DNA of 64,000 bases from Saccopteryx bilineata (lineage: Eukaryota; Chordata; Mammalia; Chiroptera; Emballonuridae). The position numbers and the translations under genes were made by a program. Of this stretch, positions 34,183 through 45,817 are shown piece by piece (the stretch's first letter is position 1; each line of letters opens with the position of its first letter). Location: positions 12,810,997 to 12,874,996 of the forward strand of contig NC_089501.1 of NCBI RefSeq assembly GCF_036850765.1. Reading direction: 5' to 3'. A model generated the notes under the pieces. That model made no database searches. It was not told where the DNA came from and saw only the letters and a list, made by a program, of their open reading frames with translations.

Positions 34183-34546
34183 TCGCCCTGGCCGGTTGGT
34201 TCAGTGGTAGAGCGTCGGCCTGAGTCCTGAGCGTGCAGGAGTCCCAGGTTCGATTCCCGGCCAGGGCACACAGGAGAAGCGCCTATCTGCTTCTCCACCC
34301 TTCCCCCTCTCCTTCCTCTCTGTCTCTCTCTTCTCCTCCTGCAGCCGAGGCTCCATTGGAGCAAAGTTGGTCCCGGCGCTGAGGCCTCTGCCTCAGGCGC
34401 TAGAATGGCTCTGGTTGCAGCAGAGCAACACCCCAGATGGGCAGAGCATCGCCCCCTGTTGGGCATGCCAGGTGGATCCCGGTTGGGCGCATGCGGGAGT
34501 CTGTCTGACTGCCTCCCCGTTTCCAACTTCAGAAAAATACAAAAAA
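34183..34546 (+). repeat. tRNA-derived SINE, GGCCCTGGCC type
   Basis: The head gccctggccggttggttcag is at about 34185, with box B ggttcgattcccggccaggg near 34248 and an A-rich tail that leads into a TA microsatellite at 34550-34562. Confidence 0.93.
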
Positions 34547-35275
34547 AAATATATATATATATATTTTTTTTTTTTTGTGACAATATATATATATATTGTC
34601 AGTGCAAAGGGAGATAATGGATATAAATAAGATATAATTTGTTTTAGAAGTAATATCTCCTTTTCTGACCTCCACAGTAGTTTTCCACAATAGTTTTCTT
34701 CTTTTATAATTTATTCAACACATAAACATCAAACATCACCTATTAAGTCTCAGGCACAGTGCTTGATCTTGAGACTATAGATATGAAAAGAGATACAACC
34801 TATATCTTAATCAGAATGTATAAACTTGTAAAGGAGACAGAATTACACAAACAGTTACAGAAATAATTAAGGCATTTGCTAAAAGCTATGAAGCAGAAAT
34901 ACCAAGTGCTATAAGAGTATTATTGTGCTCTATTATACACAAGGGTCTTTAGATCTATATTTGTTTCATCTTTTTATCATACACAAAGCTAAGAAAAGTA
35001 TAGTACATTGAAAAAATTGACATTAAATAAATATTTGTGGAGCTCTTGATCCCTGAATTTGAGAATGGGGTCAGAAATATCAATCTTTAAAATTGAAAAT
35101 ATGCATCAAAATGACTAGTTGTGATATTTATTATTGCTATTCAAGGATATTTCCAGTTCTCCTCTTTCAAGCACATGGTAGAATTGTACTTTCCTATTCT
35201 TTTCATGACCATATGATTTGCTTTCACCAATGAAATATTTGAGTTGATCTGTATCACTTCCAGCTAAAATCCCTT
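34547..35275. other. Intergenic with L2-like fragment
   Basis: A TA/T-rich microsatellite lies at 34548-34600. A degraded L2-like stretch lies at about 34710-34830 (ttattcaacacataaacatc, gtctcaggcacagtgcttga). No gene. Confidence 0.5.
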
Positions 35276-35290
35276 AAGAGTGTACAATTA

Positions 35291-35649
35291 GAAAAATACC
35301 ATATGACCTCACCCATTTGAAGAATCCAATGAATAATGTGAACTGAGCAACGGAACAGAGGCAGAGGCGGGATCAAAGGGACCAGAGGGAAAGTGGACAG
35401 AGGGAAAGGGGAAGAGAGGGTGGGATCAGAGAAGGGAAAGAGATTAATGAAATTATATATACATAACACAGCATTATAGATAATAGGACAGCAAATCCTG
35501 GAGGGAAGGGGGAAGGCATTGAGGAGAGGGGACATGGGGGCGCCGAGGAGGAATAAGGGGATGGGGGGAGACATATTCGGTGGGACACTTAAACACAAGT
35601 TAAAATTATAAATTAAAAAAATAAAAAATAAAAAAACATTAAAAAAAAA
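35291..35649 (+). mobile_element. 5'-truncated L1 3' end with exact TSD
   Basis: It begins gaaaaataccatatgacctc, typical of the last part of L1 ORF2. A G-rich 3'-UTR and an A-rich tail follow. The 15-base direct repeat aagagtgtacaatta is exact on both sides (35276-35290 and 35650-35664), so this is a recent retrotransposition. Its 3'-UTR differs from that of L1-B. Confidence 0.9.
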
Positions 35650-35664
35650 AAGAGTGTACAATTA

Positions 35665-37020
35665 AATGCATTCCTTTCCCCTAGCATGACCACACCGTCC
35701 CATAAAAGGGACGATCTATTCTCCTGCTTCCTTGTCTGAGCAAAACTTGCAGCAGAACCTCACTGACCAGACAAGTACATATAACCTAATGGAGAAATAC
35801 CGTTTGTTGTTCGGTTCCCATAGATTTTAAAGGCTGTTAAAACAACAAAAAGTATTTCTCAGAGATTTTAAGGGCTGCTTCTTATATGGCCTTAACCTGA
35901 TATCCACTGATAACCTAGATAAAGTTAGATATTTTGTAGAAAGTGTAACAAGGGGGTTGGGGGGGCACCTAGGAGCGTATAAACTAGTGGTAAGATTAGA
36001 GCACCTCCTAAATCTCTAAAACTTAGAGTGCTCCCTGCAAAAGGACATATCCCTTTGAAATCGATCCTAGAAAATGTGATATGTTTATCATGAGAAAGTT
36101 TGTTGATGCTATACAAGTATTTTCCGTGTATGTGACTGATAAATACTGAAAGAGAAGACTGGTCGACAACAATGTATTTACCAATGTGTCTCTATTGTGC
36201 TCTGATTTTAGCTACCAGTTATTATTACAGAATTTTGGTCAGAATGAGAAAGGATCGCATTCTAGGACATGTCAGAGTGAAGTTATCAACGGCTTAGTAA
36301 CACCAAATTACCTTTTTCAGATTCTGTATTCACTAAGCAATCTCTTTTTTTTTTTTGATTCCTGAATTACTAGCTTGCCAAGGATATCTCTCATTAAGAA
36401 TTAATAATTTGACATTCTCTAATGAACTTGATTAACTATAATATATTTTATAAATTTGATCATTTGGGGGTAACTTGACTTTTACAAAGTTTCTGAGTAT
36501 GCATTATTAAGAACCAGCCCCTGCATCTGTGGTGATTCTACTAAAGATTTGATGCCATAAGACACTCAGACTGAAGCAGCTGTCGGCCTAATTGTGACAC
36601 ATTTGGTGCTGGGAGACCATACTGTCAGTGTCTTAACCAAAATAGCAGCTACAGCTGGACAGGGTTATGTAGGTTAAAGTTATGAGAAATGAGAGAAATA
36701 TTCACATTAATAATCTTGATCTTAAAGTTAGACATGATACCTCTAGAAGTTAAACTTTTAAAAGTTGTTAAAAATGACAGCTACATCCCTGCTGTCACAA
36801 CATGAGGCAGAATGTTTAAAAATAATCTTTCTGAACTGGACTAGCTTTTAATATTTAATGTATTTCTATTTTTGCCATTTGTAAAACATCATCATTGTGA
36901 ATATTTTGAGAATTGTTACTAATATGCATTTTATTAGATATTTTTCTATTTTATATGATTTATAAGATTAACCTATTTTTATGTTCAAAAATCCTGTTTT
37001 CTTCCTGTTAAATATATAGC
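35665..37020. other. Intergenic, nothing recognised
   Basis: AT-rich sequence without a gene or clear young repeat. Confidence 0.5.
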
Positions 37021-37561
37021 TAGTGCTTGATTTATGACCACGATTGGTTCCGACAGACCGGTCATAGCACGATTTGGTCATAAGTTGAGTAGGCTATATG
37101 TACAGTACTGTGAAATGATGTTATAAAAATCTTTAAGTCATATTTTATCATAATTTTCTTTCATTATTGTTATATATCATAATTTTCTTTGTTCATTTTA
37201 TGCCATTTGTATCATCTCTACACCATTTTGTTTCTTATTTTTACATTCATCAGGTTTAAGTAAAACACTGCATTACCAGTACAACTGGTTTAATATTTGC
37301 AAAACATACAAAATTACAAAATACAGGTGCATACAAAAATACAAAATACAGGTGTAAAAAATACCATAGGAAACATTTTCCCAATTGCAAAACATATCAA
37401 AATATATAAACATGTACGAAACATTTTATTGGCCAGCACTGTCATACATCCAGCTGGGCAACAGTTGCACTGCCAGACGTGGAGCAGTTGTGGCTAACGA
37501 TTGTGGTCGTAAAGTCGAATGGCCATAAGTAGTATAGGTCGTAAGTCAATCAATACTTGTA
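37021..37561. mobile_element. Probable Tc1/mariner (Tigger-like) DNA transposon remnant
   Basis: The left end tagtgcttgatttatgacc and the right end ggtcgtaagtcaatcaatac are roughly inverted, and the motif ggttccgacagaccggtcat resembles Tigger-type ends. TA dinucleotides adjoin both ends. No transposase frame is recognisable in the interior. Confidence 0.6.
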
Positions 37562-37689
37562 CTTTTAATTGTATACATGAGAATGTCAGAACGAGGCAAA
37601 AATCCATGTAACAGGAATTTGATGTGCAATGATCTTCACCAGAAAAATATCTAGTCTCTTAAGCAATGATTTTTTAATAGTTATTTCTT

Positions 37690-37996
37690 TTCTTTTTTTT
37701 TTTAACAGAGAGGAGGGAAGATAAACAAACTCTCGCATGCGTCCAGACCGGAATCCACCCAGTAACCCATCTGGGGCCAATGCGTGAATCAACAGAGCTG
37801 TCTTCAGTGCTATGGCCGATGCTGGAACCAATTGAGCCTCTGGCTGCAAGAGTAGAAGAAAGAAAGAAGGGAGAGAAGGAGGGAAAGAAAAGTACCAAAG
37901 ATGGTTGCTTCTCCTGTGTGCCCTGACCGGGGATCGAACCTGGGACGTCTGCACGCTGGGCCAATGTTCCATCCACTGTGCCAACCGGCCAGGGCC
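37690..37996 (-). repeat. tRNA-derived SINE, GGCCCTGGCC type, diverged
   Basis: The head is at 37976-37996 (gccaaccggccagggcc on +) and the T-rich tail is at 37690. The body shows the ggatcgaacctgggac box-B side. Confidence 0.9.
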
Positions 37997-38208
37997 AATA
38001 GTCATTCTTATGTAATAACTAATGTCTGTAGTATATTGGAAAAATTTCAGTAGAGGAAAAGCAGTCAATGATTTTAAAAATATTAATTGGAAACAAAGAG
38101 ATGCATTGAATGTAACAGGACACAAAATGCATCAATACAACCACAATAATAAAAAATAAGTTCAGCAGAGATTATGGTTGAATATATTAAATAAGAAACA
38201 CAAAATGC

Positions 38209-38372
38209 CCTGGCTGGGTGGTTTGGTTGGTTAGAGCCTCTTCCTGAAGTACAGAGGTTGCTGGTTTGATCCCCAATCAGGGCGCATGCAGGGGGAGGAC
38301 TGATGTTCCTGCTTCTCTCTCTCTCTCTCTTTTCTTTTCTCACTAAAATCAATAAATAAAAATTTTAAAAAA
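38209..38372 (+). repeat. Short tRNA-derived SINE, TGCCCTGGCTGGG type
   Basis: The head gccctggctgggtggtttgg is followed by gaggttgctggtttgatccc and a CT-rich stretch. The tail is taaaatcaataaataaaa. The 5'-truncated copy at 48318 is the same type. It differs from the two abundant types. Confidence 0.8.
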
Positions 38373-38591
38373 GAAAAACACTAAACTTATTAAAGATGAA
38401 AGGGGAAGTGGCAGATATTATTCCAAACAGACACTATAGTCCATGGCTTATTTTCCTTCTGTACATCATATTATGTAAGAAATAATTTTCCAATTCATGC
38501 AATAATATTTATACTGCATTTTTAATTTAAGTATGCTCATAAATATTAATCAATTCCCACAACAACACTGTGAAATAACTAAGAACTATCC

Positions 38592-39067
38592 AGCCTACCC
38601 AGGCGGTGGAGCAGTGGATGGAGTGTTGGATGGGACGCAGAGAATCCAGGTTTGAAACCCCGAGGTCGCCCGCTTGAGTGTGGGCTCATCCAACTTGAGT
38701 GCAGGCTCACCAGCTTGAGCGCGGGGTCGCTGCCTTGAGCATGGGATCATAGACATGACCTCATGGCCACTGGCTTGAGCCCAAAGGTAGCTGGTTGATC
38801 TCCAGGTCCCTGGCTTGAGCAAGGGGTCACCTGCTCTGTTGTATCCCTTTAGTCAAGGCACATATGAGAAAGCAGTCAGTGAACAACCAAGGTGCTGCAA
38901 CAAAGAATTGATACTTCTCATCTCTCTCCCTTTTGTCCCTGTTGTAAAATAAATGGAAGAAAGGAACGGAGGGAGGGAGGGAGGGAGGGAGGGAGGGAGG
39001 GAGGAAGGGAAGGAAGAAGAGAGAGAGAGAGAGAGAGAGAGACAAAGAAAGAAAGAAAGAAAGAAAG

Positions 39068-39146
<79 letters not shown>

Positions 39147-39148
39147 AA
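38592..39148 (+). repeat. tRNA-derived SINE, GCCTGACC type, with expanded microsatellite tail
   Basis: The degraded head (aggcggtggagcagtggatg) is followed by tandem ccagcttgagcg-type units and the tail. The tail has expanded into (GGGA)n at 38968-39004, (GA)n at 39020-39040 and (GAAA)n from 39043 to 39148. Long K/E/R or S/F/L frames over this stretch are repeat artefacts. Confidence 0.88.
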
Positions 39149-39629
39149 CTATACAGAGATGACAGACTGAGAGCTGAAAATGATGTTTGGCTATGATGCC
39201 AAGGACTGCTGAGGGAATTAAGATCGCTGACAACAGAATCCAGAATGTTGGCTCCTGGCTGCTGCCTGGGTGAAGGAAGCTGTCAGAGCCTTCTTGTTGT
39301 ATCTTGACTTTTGTCCTCACAGTGACACAAGGAGTCAAAAGCACCTGCTTCTACATTACCCCTGTATGGTCAGCAAAGCTATCACACATTATTTCTATCC
39401 TAGCTCCTGGTGTTTCACTGAGTTAGGTAACTCATTTCTTCTTTAAAACAAGAAAATGCTCAAATTAGAGGCCTGCCTCAAGAACTCCTCCATGAGGCCA
39501 ACTGAGAGAAGTCTAGCCTAGGAAGAAATAACATTGCATTCTGCAAAGCTAAAACCAGTCATACTCAAAGTGACTTATCTGAATTCTTAGTGACTAACAC
39601 CTTTGTTTACATTTGTTTACATGCCTTTT

Positions 39630-39968
39630 TTTTTTTAGAGAGACAGAGAGAACGTCAGAGAGAGTCAGAGAGAGGGATAGATAGGGACAGACAGACAGAA
39701 ATGGAAAGAGATGAGAAGCGTCAATCATCAGTTTTTTGTGCGACACCTTAGTTGTTCATTGATTGCTTTCTCATATGTGCCTTGACTGTGGGGCTACAGC
39801 AGACCAAGTAACGCCATGCTTGAGCCAGCGACCTTCGACTCAAGCTGGTGAGCTTTCTTGCTCAAACCAGATGAGCCCGCGCTCAAGCTGGCGACCTCGG
39901 GGTCTCGAACCTGGGTCCTCCGCATTCCAGTCCAACACTCTATCCACTGTGCCACCGCCTGGTCAGGC
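39630..39968 (-). repeat. tRNA-derived SINE, GCCTGACC type
   Basis: The head is at 39948-39968 (ccaccgcctggtcaggctg on +), with the CT/poly-T tail at 39630. Confidence 0.92.
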
Positions 39969-41162
39969 TGTTTACATGCTTTTAATGTTAGGGAGTTAAT
40001 GGTTTGCATGCAGCTCCTGGTGACCAGCTCTCCTAGTTTACCAGGGACCGAGGATATCAAAGCACAAAGGATTTTCTGTGTTAACATTGGGAAAGTAGCA
40101 AACAAACCCAAGTGGTTGGTCACCTTACCTGCGGGTAATAAAATATGCCAGCGTTTCTTTGTTTATTTTATGTGATTAATTAACTCAATCAGTCTTACTT
40201 CTGTAAGGAAAATAAATATACATTGGGCAAAATTAAACTTGAGCAAAAACATTTTACATATATTTTTAAAATACACCTTTTAGTGAGTCTGGTAATGTTT
40301 TCATAGATAGTGTAAGTTCATATACTATAGTCATATTGCCATGGGATAGGGTCATCCCTATATCTGAAAATCCACTCAGAAAATTTGCCTGAAGATTCTT
40401 TCCTTGCATAGGAATCAGACTGGAGAGGATAAACTTACCTTGTCCCAACCTGAGGCCTCTTCTCTTCTCACCTTTGGCTCTGAGCCATCCTTAGAGCCCT
40501 ACCTTAGAGCCCTCTTCGGGAGCATAAGAAACTTCCTAATGTTCTCCAGAGCACAAGAGAGTCTGAGTAGCAGCCCTTTTTTATATGCCATGCCTGCTCC
40601 ACCTGCTGTGCCAAGCTAAATAAGGTCTTCCCTTGGAGCTTGGTCTTGCTGGTTACAGCCCAGGAAGCAAGAAGCACTTATTGCTCTGGGGTTTCCCCAT
40701 CATCTTTTGTGAGGGCTCAGTCAGAAGGAGAGAAGCAGAAACAAGGCTCACTTCAATCAACCAAGAGGGGTTGAATCACTAGCTCTAACCAAGGCTCCTC
40801 TGATTCTCTTCTTCCCGCCTGCTTGTTGACCTCTTCCTTCATTTTGGGAGAGAAATAAATCAGTTCTCACATCGTCATCCATGTATTTCTCTGCTGTGGG
40901 TGGAACAGACTGCTGCGCCCGCCAGGCTTTGGCTTTTCTGTGGCTATTGATTATCTATATGACTATAGGCACATAAGCTTCTTTTCTTATTTTATTCTCA
41001 TGCCCATTTTCTTATCTGGAAAAGTGGGGGTAATTATAGTACCTGCAGCATATAGATTGTTGTAAAAATCAAATGAGTTAATAGATGTAAAATGCTTATA
41101 AAAATTTTGACATAAAGTAAATCCTCAATAAAAGTTAATAATATTTTTTGTTTTCTTGTGGG
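39969..41162. other. Intergenic with MIR and LTR-like stretch
   Basis: A MIR is visible on + at about 40975-41140 (cttatctggaaaagtggggg, ttgttgtaaaaatcaaatga, cctcaataaaagtt). Around 40590-40920 an AATAAA at about 40855 in an otherwise unassigned GC-richer segment might be an old LTR; evidence is weak. Confidence 0.5.
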
Positions 41163-41163
41163 G

Positions 41164-41517
41164 TTTTTTTTTTTTTTTGTATTTTTCCGAAGTTAGAAGC
41201 AGGGAGGCAGTCAGACTCCTGCATGCGCCTACTGGGATCCACCCGGCATGCTCTGCCTATCTGGGGTGTTGCTCTGTTGCCACCGGAGCCATTCTAGCAC
41301 CTGAGGTGGAGGCCATGGAGCCATCCTCAGCACCAGGATTAACTTTGCTCAAATGGAGCCTTGGCTGTGGGAGGGGAAGAGAGAGATAGAGAGAAAGGAG
41401 AGGAGGAGGGGTGGAGAAGCAGATGGGCGCTTCTCCTGTGTGCCCTGACCAGGAATCAACCCAGGACTTCCACACACTGGGCCAATGCTCTACCGCTGAG
41501 CCTACCAGCCAGGGCTT
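41164..41517 (-). repeat. tRNA-derived SINE, GGCCCTGGCC type
   Basis: The head is at 41497-41517 (gagcctaccagccagggc on +) and the poly-T tail at 41164. It is moderately diverged. Confidence 0.9.
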
Positions 41518-41666
41518 CTTGTGTTTTTTAAACTCCAACTATAAATTACAAAAGTAGTAATAATAATGTTTTATTTTTCCTCTCAGAAGCTGTTTCTTAA
41601 AATAAAAAGTCTTTCTTTTACAACTGTTGCTCTTAGTAAGGACTCAAAAATCTACTTTGAAATTCA

Positions 41667-41717
41667 GGTGATAAAGCCATTATGGAAGAAAGTATGGCGG
41701 TTACTCAAAAAAGTTAA
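41667..41717 (+). repeat. Tiny L1 ORF2 fragment
   Basis: The text aagccattatggaagaaagt and ggttactcaaaaaagtt matches the end region of L1 ORF2 (compare 29010-29045 in L1-B). Its downstream part is cut off by the adjoining SINE. Confidence 0.7.
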
Positions 41718-42030
41718 GAGCCTGACCAGGTGGTGGCACAGTGGATAATGTGTCGGACTGGGACTCAGAGGACCCAGGTTCAAAGCCCAAGGTTGCAGGC
41801 TTAAGCGCAGGCTCATCTGGTTTGAGCACAGCTCACCAGCTTGAACCCAAGGTCGCTGGCTTGAGCAAGGGGCCACTCGGTCTGCTGTAGCCCCTCAGTC
41901 AAGGCACATATGAGAAAGCAATCAATGAACAACTAAGGAGACTAAGGAGCTACAACTAAGAATTGATGCTTCTCATCTCTCTCCCTTCCTGTCTGTCTGT
42001 CCTATCTGTCCCTTTCTCTGTCTCTCTCAC
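41718..42030 (+). repeat. tRNA-derived SINE, GCCTGACC type
   Basis: The head gcctgaccaggtggtggcac is followed by ggttcaaagcccaaggttgc and the tandem body, ending with a CT-rich stretch and a short tail. Confidence 0.92.
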
Positions 42031-43072
42031 AACTATAAAAGGGTGTGTCTCAACCCCAAGTTAAGGATAAAAAAATACAAGAGTGATATTAGTGCCTTTT
42101 GCCAGCTATGTGACCTTGGCAAGTGTCTTAAATTTCAAGCTGCTAACTTCCTCATAATAATAATAATTTAATGATTGAGTAAATCAATCAACAAAATATT
42201 TATGATAGACACGTTGTCTGGTCTTGGAGATAAAACCTTGAACAAGACAGATACAATGTCTGCGTTCACAGCCTAGCATAAAATCTAGAGATAAATCAAT
42301 AATTTATAAACAAATCTAGTAACATCAATTGTGATGAATTGGGACTTCAAAGTGGTCAGAGGCTTCCAAAAGAAGAGGCATTGAATGGGGAGACTTTATT
42401 AAAGACTTGAAAATGAGCTGGGATCAAGGGCAGAAAAGTGACTGAAGAAATGGACTTAAAGAGTTGTCTTATTTTGTAAGTAACTTGATATACATGGGAC
42501 TACATTAAATTTGAGCAAAAATAGTAAATCTTTCATGATAAAGTAATGGCATTGCAAGGTTGTGCATATGAAGAGACCTCACACGTCAGCAGACGTGGCT
42601 GACAGATTGTCACCAAGATTGGATTTGAACTTCATGTGTAAAATAAGCATGCTCTTACCTACTTCTGTGTGGTCATGATTAAGTGAGGTCGTTATTTATT
42701 GTTCTTAACACAATACCTATCATGTAGAAGAACCTCAACAGTGTGTGCTATTTCTCCACTCACTGACAAGTCCCGCAACCCGCATGCAAATGAGTTGGGT
42801 GAGTGTATGCACAAACACACGCTGCAAAGAGGGAGAGACAGACAGAGAAGAATGTGTCTAGACCCAGAGATTCTGGAGCACCTGTGACTCTCCATAAAGT
42901 ACTCTCGTATTTGGGAATGAATAGAAAGCAAGGTAGAAGGAGAAAACTGACATGCTGTTGTTTGTATTGCTTACGTGGCTAATTTTCAGAAGATACTACT
43001 AATAATAAATTATGTATATATTGACACTTCCAACTGTAAGCCATAAGCAGCATTTATTCAACCTTTCTCATT
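42031..43072. other. Intergenic with possible L2 fragment
   Basis: A degraded L2-like stretch may lie at about 42185-42300 (aaatatttatgatagacacg, aacaagacagatacaatg). I see no gene. Confidence 0.45.
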
Positions 43073-43087
43073 AAGAACTATTGGCAC

Positions 43088-43487
43088 GGCCCTGGCCGGT
43101 TGGCTCAGCGGTAGAGCGTCGGCCTAGCGTGCGGAGGACCCGGGTTCGATTCCTGGCCAGGGCACACAGGAGAAGCGCCCATTTGCTTCTCCATCCCTCC
43201 GCCGTGCTTTCCTCTCTGTCTCTCTCTTCCCCTCCCGCAGCCAAGGCTCCATTGGAGCAAAGATGGCCCGGGCGCTGGGGATGGCTCCTTGGCCTCTGCC
43301 CCAGGTGCTAGAGTGGCTCTGGTCGCAATATGGCGACGCCCAGGATGGGCAGAGCATCGCCCCCTGGTGGGCAGAGCGTCGCCCCTGGTGGGCGTGCCGG
43401 GTGGATCCCGGTCGGGCGCATGCGGGAGTCTGTCTGACTGTCTCTCCCTGTTTCCAGCTTCAGAAAAATGAAAAAAAAAAAAAAAAA
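43088..43487 (+). repeat. tRNA-derived SINE, GGCCCTGGCC type, near-consensus, with TSD
   Basis: The head ggccctggccggttggctca, box B ggttcgattcctggccaggg, the full body and a pure A tail of about 18 bases indicate a young copy. Direct repeats aagaactattggcac (43073-43087) and aagaactgttggcac (43488-43502) flank it. The second repeat is also the left TSD of the U4 copy that follows. Confidence 0.96.
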
Positions 43488-43503
43488 AAGAACTGTTGGC
43501 ACA

Positions 43504-43564
43504 AGCTTTGCGCAGTGGCAGTATCGTAGCCAATGAGGTTTATCCGAGGCGCGATTATTGCTAA
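43504..43564 (+). pseudogene. U4 snRNA retrocopy (5' 61 bases)
   Basis: The sequence from agctttgcgcagtggcag to gcgattattgcta matches the 5' part of U4 snRNA with no evident mismatch, covering the 5' stem-loop and U6-pairing region. It stops abruptly and lacks the 3' half with the Sm site, so it is not functional. TSD copies aagaactgttggcac flank it at 43488-43502 and 43563-43577. No snRNA promoter elements are seen upstream. Confidence 0.95.
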
Positions 43565-44132
43565 GAACTGTTGGCACGTCCAAATGACATTTTAAAAATG
43601 TAGCTTTAAGAACAAGAATAAATTGCAGTAGATAAAAAGTACTACTTTTCAAGAGTCAACAATTATAATAAATAGAATTTAGTAGGCAGTATTATCTCAC
43701 TGTAGGCAGAATTTAGGAAACTAGGAGAATTCTGTGAACCTCACAATAAAATAAAAAAACCAAAGTTTTCAAAATAGCCACTTTTCTACATGATATATTA
43801 TTAAAGTGTTACTGAGAAAGTTCATTCTTAGGTTCCCAAAATGTTGGCTTAAGTATTTTTACCCTGTGATTATTTGTACAGCCTGCATTAGAACGCCTGG
43901 AATAGATAGTGAAGACTTTACTGAAGGTCAAATAAAAAATTAGTGCCTGATATACTAGTATTTGAAAGAACTAAAAATTAACAGTTGTCTGTACACTGCC
44001 TGAAATCGCAGCTCCAAGTAATTAAACTCTTTACTATAAGTTTGTAAAATGTAACAACATGGAATTCAAAGTCAATATAGTTTCTCCTGCTCCAGGTAAG
44101 AACTTCTTTGTATGCATTCAAAATATCACAAT

Positions 44133-44460
44133 GGCCTGACCAGGTGGTGGCGCAGTGGATAGAGCGTCGGACTGGGATGTGGAAGGACCCAGGTTCGAGA
44201 CCCCGAGGTCGCCAGCTTGAGCGCGGGCTCATCTGGCTTGAGCAAAGAGCTCACCAGCTTGGACCCAAGGTCGCTGGCTCCAGCAGGGGGTTACTCGGTC
44301 TGCTGAAGGCCCACGGTCAAGGCACATGTGAGAAAGCAATCAATGAACAACTAAGAAGTCGCAACGCGCACAACGAGAAACTGATGATTGATGCTTCTCA
44401 TCTCTCTCCGTTCCTGTCTGTCTGTCCCTGTCTATCTCTGCCTCTGTAAAAAAAAAAAAA
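44133..44460 (+). repeat. tRNA-derived SINE, GCCTGACC type
   Basis: The head gcctgaccaggtggtggcgc and box B ggttcgagaccccgaggtcg are well preserved. The copy is full length with poly-A followed by a TA microsatellite at 44461-44478. Confidence 0.95.
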
Positions 44461-44488
44461 ATATATATATATATATATCACAATGCCA

Positions 44489-44700
44489 CCTGACCAGGTG
44501 TTGGAGCAGTAGATAGAGCATCAGACTGGGATGTGGAGGACCTAGGTTTGAGGCCCCGAGCTTGAGTGCAGGCTCATCTGGTTTGAACAACTAAGGAGCC
44601 GCAAGGAAGAATTGATGCTTCTCATCTCTCTCCCTTCCTCTATGTCTGCACCTATCTGTCTCTCTGTCTCTCTCTGTCACAAAACAAACAAACAAACAAA
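44489..44700 (+). repeat. tRNA-derived SINE, GCCTGACC type, internally deleted
   Basis: The head acctgaccaggtgttggagc is followed directly by a shortened body and the tail, ending in (caaa)n. It lies in tandem with the preceding SINE. Confidence 0.9.
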
Positions 44701-44734
44701 AATCACAATGCCTGAAGATAGAAATTAGGCAATG

Positions 44735-44890
44735 GAAATTCATTCATTCATTCAGTGAACATTATGTGCCAGGTTGTGTGCTAGGCACTGAGATATAGAT
44801 GTGAATAAGACACAGTCCCAATCTGTACAGCCAATACAGAAGCTTAACATAAAAACAGATAATAATAAAACAAGCCAGCAAAAAACGATA
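44735..44890 (-). repeat. L2-like fragment
   Basis: The stretch ttcattcattcattcagtga with gtgccaggttgtgtgctagg is the reverse of the L2 3' end. Confidence 0.65.
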
Positions 44891-44989
44891 TCTTCAGTTC
44901 CCTACAACTGGGTGAAATACTTCATCTTATTCCAAGGGTAATATGGGAGATAGCTTGCATGAGAATGGAGATTAGGAAATGAACAGAGG

Positions 44990-45505
44990 CATGATGGTTA
45001 ATGTTATGTGCCAAGCTGAGCAGTCACAGGGCACCACCTGCATAGCTGGTAAGACATTAATTCTGGGTATGTCCGTGAGGATATTTCTGAAAGAGATTAG
45101 CATTTCAATCAGTAGACTAAGTAAAGAAGAATACCTTCATCATTGTAGGTGGGAATCATCCAATCCATTGAAGGCCTGCATAGAACAAAAAGGTGGAGAA
45201 AGAACAAATTCACTGTCTCTGCTTGGCCTAGAGCTTTCACCGGCTCCTGCCCTCAGACATCAGGGATCATGGTTCTTCAGACTTGTACTAAATTAACCCA
45301 CCAGTTTTCCTCACTTTCCAGCTTGCAGATGGCAGATTATAGGATTTCTCAGTCTCCATAATTGTATGACCCAATATCTAAAATAAATCTCCACCTCTCT
45401 ATATCTATATGCATGTCTAAATCTAACTTTTATCATTTTACCTATCTGTTTGTTTATATCTCCTATTGGTTTTGTTTCTCTGAAGAGTCCTATTACAAGA
45501 GAAAA
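44990..45505 (+). mobile_element. MaLR-type LTR (MLT1-like)
   Basis: The sequence catgatggttaatgttatgt, then ttctgggtatgtccgtgagg, gtagactaagtaaagaagaa and tccaatccattgaaggcctg follows the classic mammalian MaLR LTR pattern. It ends with aaataaatctccacctctct and cctattggttttgtttctct. It is old and diverged. The 105-codon frame inside is not a gene. Confidence 0.8.
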
Positions 45506-45589
45506 AACCATTTGGCTAGGGTGTACAGGATAAGTTGAGGAAGCCATGCCAGACTAGCTGTACTATATTACAATTATTAGGTTTGTGTC

Positions 45590-45705
45590 ATCTCCCTCTC
45601 TAAACTAGAGGCCCCTTGTGAGAAATACAATTTCATCTACTTTTGTATTCCAGTGCCTATAATAGTGCCTGGCATTGATAGGGGCTCAATAAATATTTCC
45701 CAAAT
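45590..45705 (+). repeat. L2 3' end
   Basis: The motifs gaggccccttgtgagaaata, ttccagtgcctataatagtg and ggctcaataaatatttccc follow the L2 3'-UTR end. Confidence 0.75.
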
Positions 45706-45757
45706 CAAACTAAGAAGACAAGAGTGTACTACCATTAACAAGAAAGCCTAATTTTTT

Positions 45758-45767
<10 letters not shown>

Positions 45768-45808
<41 letters not shown>

Positions 45809-45817
45809 TTTTTTTCC
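45768..45817. repeat. TA microsatellite and poly-T
   Basis: An alternating TA run (about 45769-45791) and a run of about 26 T mark the expanded tail of the SINE that follows on the minus strand. Confidence 0.9.

Noticed and set aside
38966..39004. CRISPR-like or satellite array
   Set aside because: The repeats are simple 2-4 base microsatellites without spacers; CRISPR is not expected in a mammalian genome.
38853..39344. 163-codon and neighbouring frames rich in S/F/L or K/E/R
   Set aside because: They are translations of purine/pyrimidine microsatellites.
43088..43160. Real tRNA genes at the many box A/box B matches
   Set aside because: Each is the head of a long SINE with a characteristic body and tail and does not fold as an independent tRNA gene.
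43504..43564. Functional U4 snRNA gene
   Set aside because: Only the 5' 61 bases are present, the Sm site and 3' stem are missing, and a TSD marks it as a retrocopy.
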